From: Geobacter sp.
GTDB taxonomy: Bacteria > Desulfobacterota > Desulfuromonadia > Geobacterales > Pseudopelobacteraceae
Length of the DNA: 9,020 nucleotides
Direction of reading: 5' to 3'
NCBI GenBank assembly: GCA_027346925.1
Contig: DAIERH010000083.1
Span: 1 to 9,020 of the forward strand
Of the stretch, positions 6,837-9,020 are shown piece by piece (position 1 is the stretch's first letter; the number at the start of each line of letters is the position of its first letter). Below the pieces are notes generated by a model. The model saw nothing but the letters and a program-made list of their open reading frames with translations. It did no database searches and was not told the origin of the DNA. The position numbers were made by a program, and so were the translations under genes.

Positions 6837-7140
6837 ACCCTTCCCTCGATTCGTGCGGACTGCACCTCCTTTTTATCATAACCGACCGGCTCTTGGACAT
6901 GGACACATGGCAAGGACTGATTATTTCCTTTTTTCTTTCACATTGTCTCTTTTATAGTTGTCCTGAATCCGCGACCCCTTCACGGCTTCTCTCGCTCAGA
7001 ATGCCTCAGCCCGGGCATTTGAGGCCATGGTCACGATGTGGCGTTGTTCACCCGACGAGCCGGCATGGATCTTCAGGGGGGGCGATTGGCTCCGGCATTT
7101 CGCTCGATCCGCCATTCAGGCGTCACGGATTCAGGGTTGT

Positions 7141-7160
7141 TTGAAACGATTTGAAGCGAT
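7141..7160 (+). repeat. 10-bp tandem direct repeat, candidate response-regulator site
   Basis: TTGAAACGAT (7141-7150) is followed directly by TTGAAGCGAT (7151-7160), differing at one base. OmpR-family regulators bind as head-to-tail dimers to direct repeats spaced by about one helical turn. The repeat ends three bases before the predicted -35 box of the DUF2844 gene, a typical activator position. BaeR is the nearest candidate ligand. This is an inference: the sequence does not resemble the E. coli BaeR box as I recall it. Confidence 0.4.
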
Positions 7161-7163
7161 CTC

Positions 7164-7192
7164 TTGCAGTAGGAGAAAGTTCTGGATAGAAT
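7164..7192 (+). promoter_or_regulatory. Predicted promoter of the DUF2844-DUF3443 operon
   Basis: A weak -35 box TTGCAG (7164-7169, 3/6) is separated by 17 bases from a good -10 box TAGAAT (7187-7192, 5/6). Initiation near 7199 would give a leader of roughly 58 bases. The poor -35 box next to a tandem repeat fits an activator-dependent promoter. Confidence 0.4.
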
Positions 7193-7256
7193 CAACGGTA
7201 TTGCTGCGGGCATCCCGGCAGCGCTTCGTAACCGACATCGACAGGAGAACACCACC

Positions 7257-7721
7257 ATGAAAAGCAAACGCAGCACCTTGGCCGGCGTGGCAGTTGTTGC
7301 AATCCTCGCGTCCGCCCCATGGGCCCAGGCAACTCTGGGCGGAAAGGCGGATACGATCGGAGCGGATAGAAAGGCGCTCTCCGCCGTACGCCGTGCCAGC
7401 ACGTCCCGTAACGGGTATACGGTGGAGGAAATCGTATTCGATTCAACGGCGGTGCGGGAATACGTCTCGCCGGCCGGGATCGTGTTCGGCATAGCCTGGA
7501 ACGGATATGTCCACCCCGACCTTACGCAACTCCTCGGCTCCTATTCAGCGGAATACACGGCCGCCCGGCAAAAGGCGCCGCGCACGCACGGCCGCAGGCG
7601 CCAACGGCTTGCAACGGATAATGTTGTCGTGGAGAAGTGGGGGCACATGCGGAATCTGGGAGGACGGGCCTATGCGCCGGCTCTGCTCCCCATGGGGGTG
7701 AGCGTCGATGAAATCAAATAG
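7257..7721 (+). CDS. DUF2844-family secreted protein
   Basis: A 154-residue precursor with a classical Sec signal peptide: KSKR, a hydrophobic core (about 8-19) and a likely cleavage after AQA (residue 25), leaving a mature N-terminus TLGG. The mature protein of about 129 residues is small and basic, has no cysteine, and includes VREYVSPAGIVFGIAWNGY (66-84) then HPDLTQLLGSY (86-96), which I recognise as the conserved core of DUF2844 proteins. No enzymatic motif is visible, and the family has no established function known to me. It is predicted to be periplasmic or exported. The start has AGGAG ten bases upstream. The next gene, a DUF3443 lipoprotein, begins inside its last codons (14-bp overlap), so the two are translationally coupled. 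They probably work together; a partner, substrate or inhibitor/chaperone role for this protein is speculative. Confidence 0.85.
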   Translation: MKSKRSTLAGVAVVAILASAPWAQATLGGKADTIGADRKALSAVRRASTSRNGYTVEEIVFDSTAVREYVSPAGIVFGIAWNGYVHPDLTQLLGSYSAEYTAARQKAPRTHGRRRQRLATDNVVVEKWGHMRNLGGRAYAPALLPMGVSVDEIK

Positions 7722-9020
7722 GTTGTTCGTCCTGATGTTGGTGCTGGTTGCGGTGATGGCCGGTTGCGGCGGCGGTGGCGGTGGTGGTACGACGCCCAAG
7801 ACACTGGTCTCCATCACCGTCACCCCCGCCAACCCGAGCATAGGCGCGGGGTCATCCCAGCAGTTCAGCGCCACCGGGACGTTCTCGGACGGCACGACCC
7901 AGGGCCTGACCACCACGGTGACCTGGAGTTCATCGCTCACGTCCGTGGCTACCATCAGCAACAGTGCCGGCTCCAACGGGATGGCCACCGCCGTGGCCGC
8001 CGGCACGGCCACGATCACGGCCACCTCGGGGAGCATCTCTGGTTCGACCGGCCTGACGGTGACAGGAGGGGGCGGCGGGCAGGCCAACGTGCTTGCCATA
8101 ACGGTAAACGGTTCCCTCTGCTCAAGCGGCTCGTACCTCAACAAGCCGTGCGTGAGCGTGACGGTCTGCAAGCCCGGCACCTCGACCTGCCAGACGGTCA
8201 CCGACATCCTGCTGGATACCGGGAGTAACGGGCTGCGCATCTTCAAACAGGCCCTGAACGTTTCCCTCCCCCAGGTGACGGTCGCCTCGGGATCGTTGGC
8301 CGAGTGCATCCAGTACGGGGATGGCTCCTCGGACTGGGGACCCATCCAGATGGCGAATGTCGTCCTGGGTGGCGAGCCTGGCGTTCAGGTGCCGATCCAG
8401 GTGATCGACGCCACCTTCGGCACCCGGCCCAGGGCCTGTCTGAATGCCGATACGCAACCTTCGGATGCCGGGTTCAACGGCATCCTGGGGGTTGGGCTCC
8501 TTGCCCAGGACTGCGGAGCGGCGTGTGTATCCAGTGCCATTTGGTACTATGCCTGCACCGGATCGACCTGCAGCGGATCGACGGCCCCCCTTACCAGCCA
8601 GGTGCAGAACCCGGTGGCGCTCCTCCCCCGGGACAACAACGGCGTGCTGGTGCAACTGCCGGGCGTCTCCCTGGGGGGGGTGCCTTCGGTCAACGGCAGC
8701 CTCATCCTGGGGATCGGGACCCAGTCCAACAATACCCCTGGCGCGGTGACGGCGTACCCCGCCAATTCGTCGGGGGAATTCACCACCACCTTTAACGGCA
8801 CGTCGTTTACCACCAGTTTCATAGACAGCGGCTCGAACGGGCTCTTTTTCAGCGCCCCCTCCAGCCTGCTTCCCGGCTGTGTGGCCAATCCAGGCTTTTA
8901 TTGTCCCCCGACAACCACGTCCCTGTCCGCCATCAACACGGGGGCCTTCGGCTCGCCGAGCGGCACGGTACCCTTCCAGATAGGCAACCTCGACAGTCTC
9001 AACAGTTCGGGCAACAGGGT
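7708..9020 (+). CDS. DUF3443-family lipoprotein with BIG2 domain and pepsin-like motifs (partial)
   Basis: The frame is open from ATG 7708 to the window edge (437 codons plus 2 bases, no stop), so the C-terminus is missing. The start is preceded by GGGGGTGAG (7694-7702) and lies within the end of the DUF2844 gene. Residues 1-19 form a lipoprotein signal (MAGC, Cys20), followed by seven Gly, an Ig-like BIG2 domain (about 32-119: SITVTPANPSIGAGSSQQF, GMATAVAAGTATITAT) and a second Gly linker (120-124). The rest matches what I know of DUF3443, including its repeated NGL motif. It contains LLDTGSNGL (Asp170), YGDGSS (Tyr203), FNGILGVG (256-263) and FIDSGSNGL (Asp373), the order seen in two-lobed pepsin-like aspartic proteases. 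Cys138, 148, 154 and 161 suggest disulfides. It is predicted to be anchored at the envelope, probably the outer membrane. DUF3443 membership is likely; protease activity is a hypothesis. Confidence 0.85.
   Translation, partial: MKSNRLFVLMLVLVAVMAGCGGGGGGGTTPKTLVSITVTPANPSIGAGSSQQFSATGTFSDGTTQGLTTTVTWSSSLTSVATISNSAGSNGMATAVAAGTATITATSGSISGSTGLTVTGGGGGQANVLAITVNGSLCSSGSYLNKPCVSVTVCKPGTSTCQTVTDILLDTGSNGLRIFKQALNVSLPQVTVASGSLAECIQYGDGSSDWGPIQMANVVLGGEPGVQVPIQVIDATFGTRPRACLNADTQPSDAGFNGILGVGLLAQDCGAACVSSAIWYYACTGSTCSGSTAPLTSQVQNPVALLPRDNNGVLVQLPGVSLGGVPSVNGSLILGIGTQSNNTPGAVTAYPANSSGEFTTTFNGTSFTTSFIDSGSNGLFFSAPSSLLPGCVANPGFYCPPTTTSLSAINTGAFGSPSGTVPFQIGNLDSLNSSGNR

Larger units (their letters stand above)
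6837..7256. other. 420-bp divergent intergenic region between baeS and the DUF2844 gene
   Basis: I see no credible gene here; the open frames lack Shine-Dalgarno sites and recognisable content. Toward baeS there is a TATGAT -10-like box (6875-6880, minus strand) without a convincing -35 box. The plus strand has an AT-rich TATAGT box at 6953-6958, also without a good -35. The section 6960-7140 is GC-rich and unexplained. The 3' part holds a 10-bp tandem repeat (7141-7160), a promoter candidate (7164-7192) and a bulged hairpin (GCTGC/GCAGC plus GGG/CCC, 7203-7222) in the probable leader. Confidence 0.6.

Noticed and set aside
6865..6871. Near-consensus AAGGAGG on the minus strand about 30 bases upstream of baeS
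   Set aside because: No start codon follows at usable distance in the baeS frame, and the frame with ATG 6880 is a shadow. baeS has its own ribosome-binding site nearer to ATG 6836.
5931..6881. 316-codon open frame on the plus strand
   Set aside because: It lies antisense to baeS, whose kinase motifs are complete; the translation is rich in Arg, Gly and Pro without any recognisable motif.
7085..7110. Possible sigma-54 (-24/-12) promoter or E. coli BaeR box around ATTGGC
   Set aside because: The GG-to-GC spacing is 12 rather than 10, and the T-rich left half of the E. coli BaeR box is absent.
7764..7788. GGC/GGT repeat as a microsatellite contingency locus
   Set aside because: It simply encodes the 7-Gly linker after the lipobox with mixed codons; triplet changes would not shift the frame.
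7545..8345. 266-codon open frame on the minus strand, plus another at 8122-8655
   Set aside because: Both are antisense to the DUF2844/DUF3443 genes, which have signal sequences, ribosome-binding sites and family motifs; the minus-strand products show only low-complexity sequence.

Overview
This is a GC-rich chromosomal stretch with bacterial gene organisation: short intergenic gaps, Shine-Dalgarno sites, a two-component operon and lipoproteins. Gene content points to a Gram-negative delta-proteobacterium, most likely of the Geobacter group. The reasons are a two-PDZ HtrA protease with a lipobox, an XRE-cupin regulator, a BaeSR-like system and a DUF2844/DUF3443 pair, but this placement is inference. 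I see no tRNA, rRNA, CRISPR array, insertion sequence or phage gene.

Layout. Positions 33-938 (+) encode an NmrA-type NAD(P)-binding oxidoreductase that ends at a strong intrinsic terminator (964-991). Three minus-strand genes follow, transcribed from right to left: an HtrA/Do-family serine protease (3810-2362), an 87-residue protein of unknown function (2340-2077) and an RluD-type 23S rRNA pseudouridine synthase (2016-1039). Diverging from htrA is an XRE-HTH/cupin regulator (4016-4618, +). The 205-bp gap between them holds a good sigma-70 promoter facing htrA and a repeated dyad-like element around a TATAAT box facing the regulator. A perfect 12-bp hairpin separates the regulator from the convergent baeR.

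Positions 6836-4696 (-) hold a sensor kinase and response regulator with close resemblance to the envelope-stress pair BaeS/BaeR, overlapping by ATGA. After a 420-bp divergent intergenic region come a secreted DUF2844 protein (7257-7721, +) and an overlapping lipoprotein gene of the DUF3443 family (7708 onward), which runs off the window end.

The most interesting object is the DUF3443 lipoprotein. After a lipobox, a poly-Gly linker and a BIG2-type Ig-like domain, it carries DTGS, YGDGS, GILGVG and DSGS motifs in the order and approximate spacing of a two-lobed pepsin-like aspartic protease. I propose that it is a surface-anchored, pepsin-fold enzyme or binding protein, translationally coupled to a small secreted partner. 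A 10-bp tandem repeat just upstream of the pair's likely promoter suggests control by an OmpR-family regulator, with the divergently encoded BaeR as the obvious candidate. HtrA, BaeSR and this pair would make much of the window a cell-envelope quality-control or remodelling neighbourhood; that link is inference.
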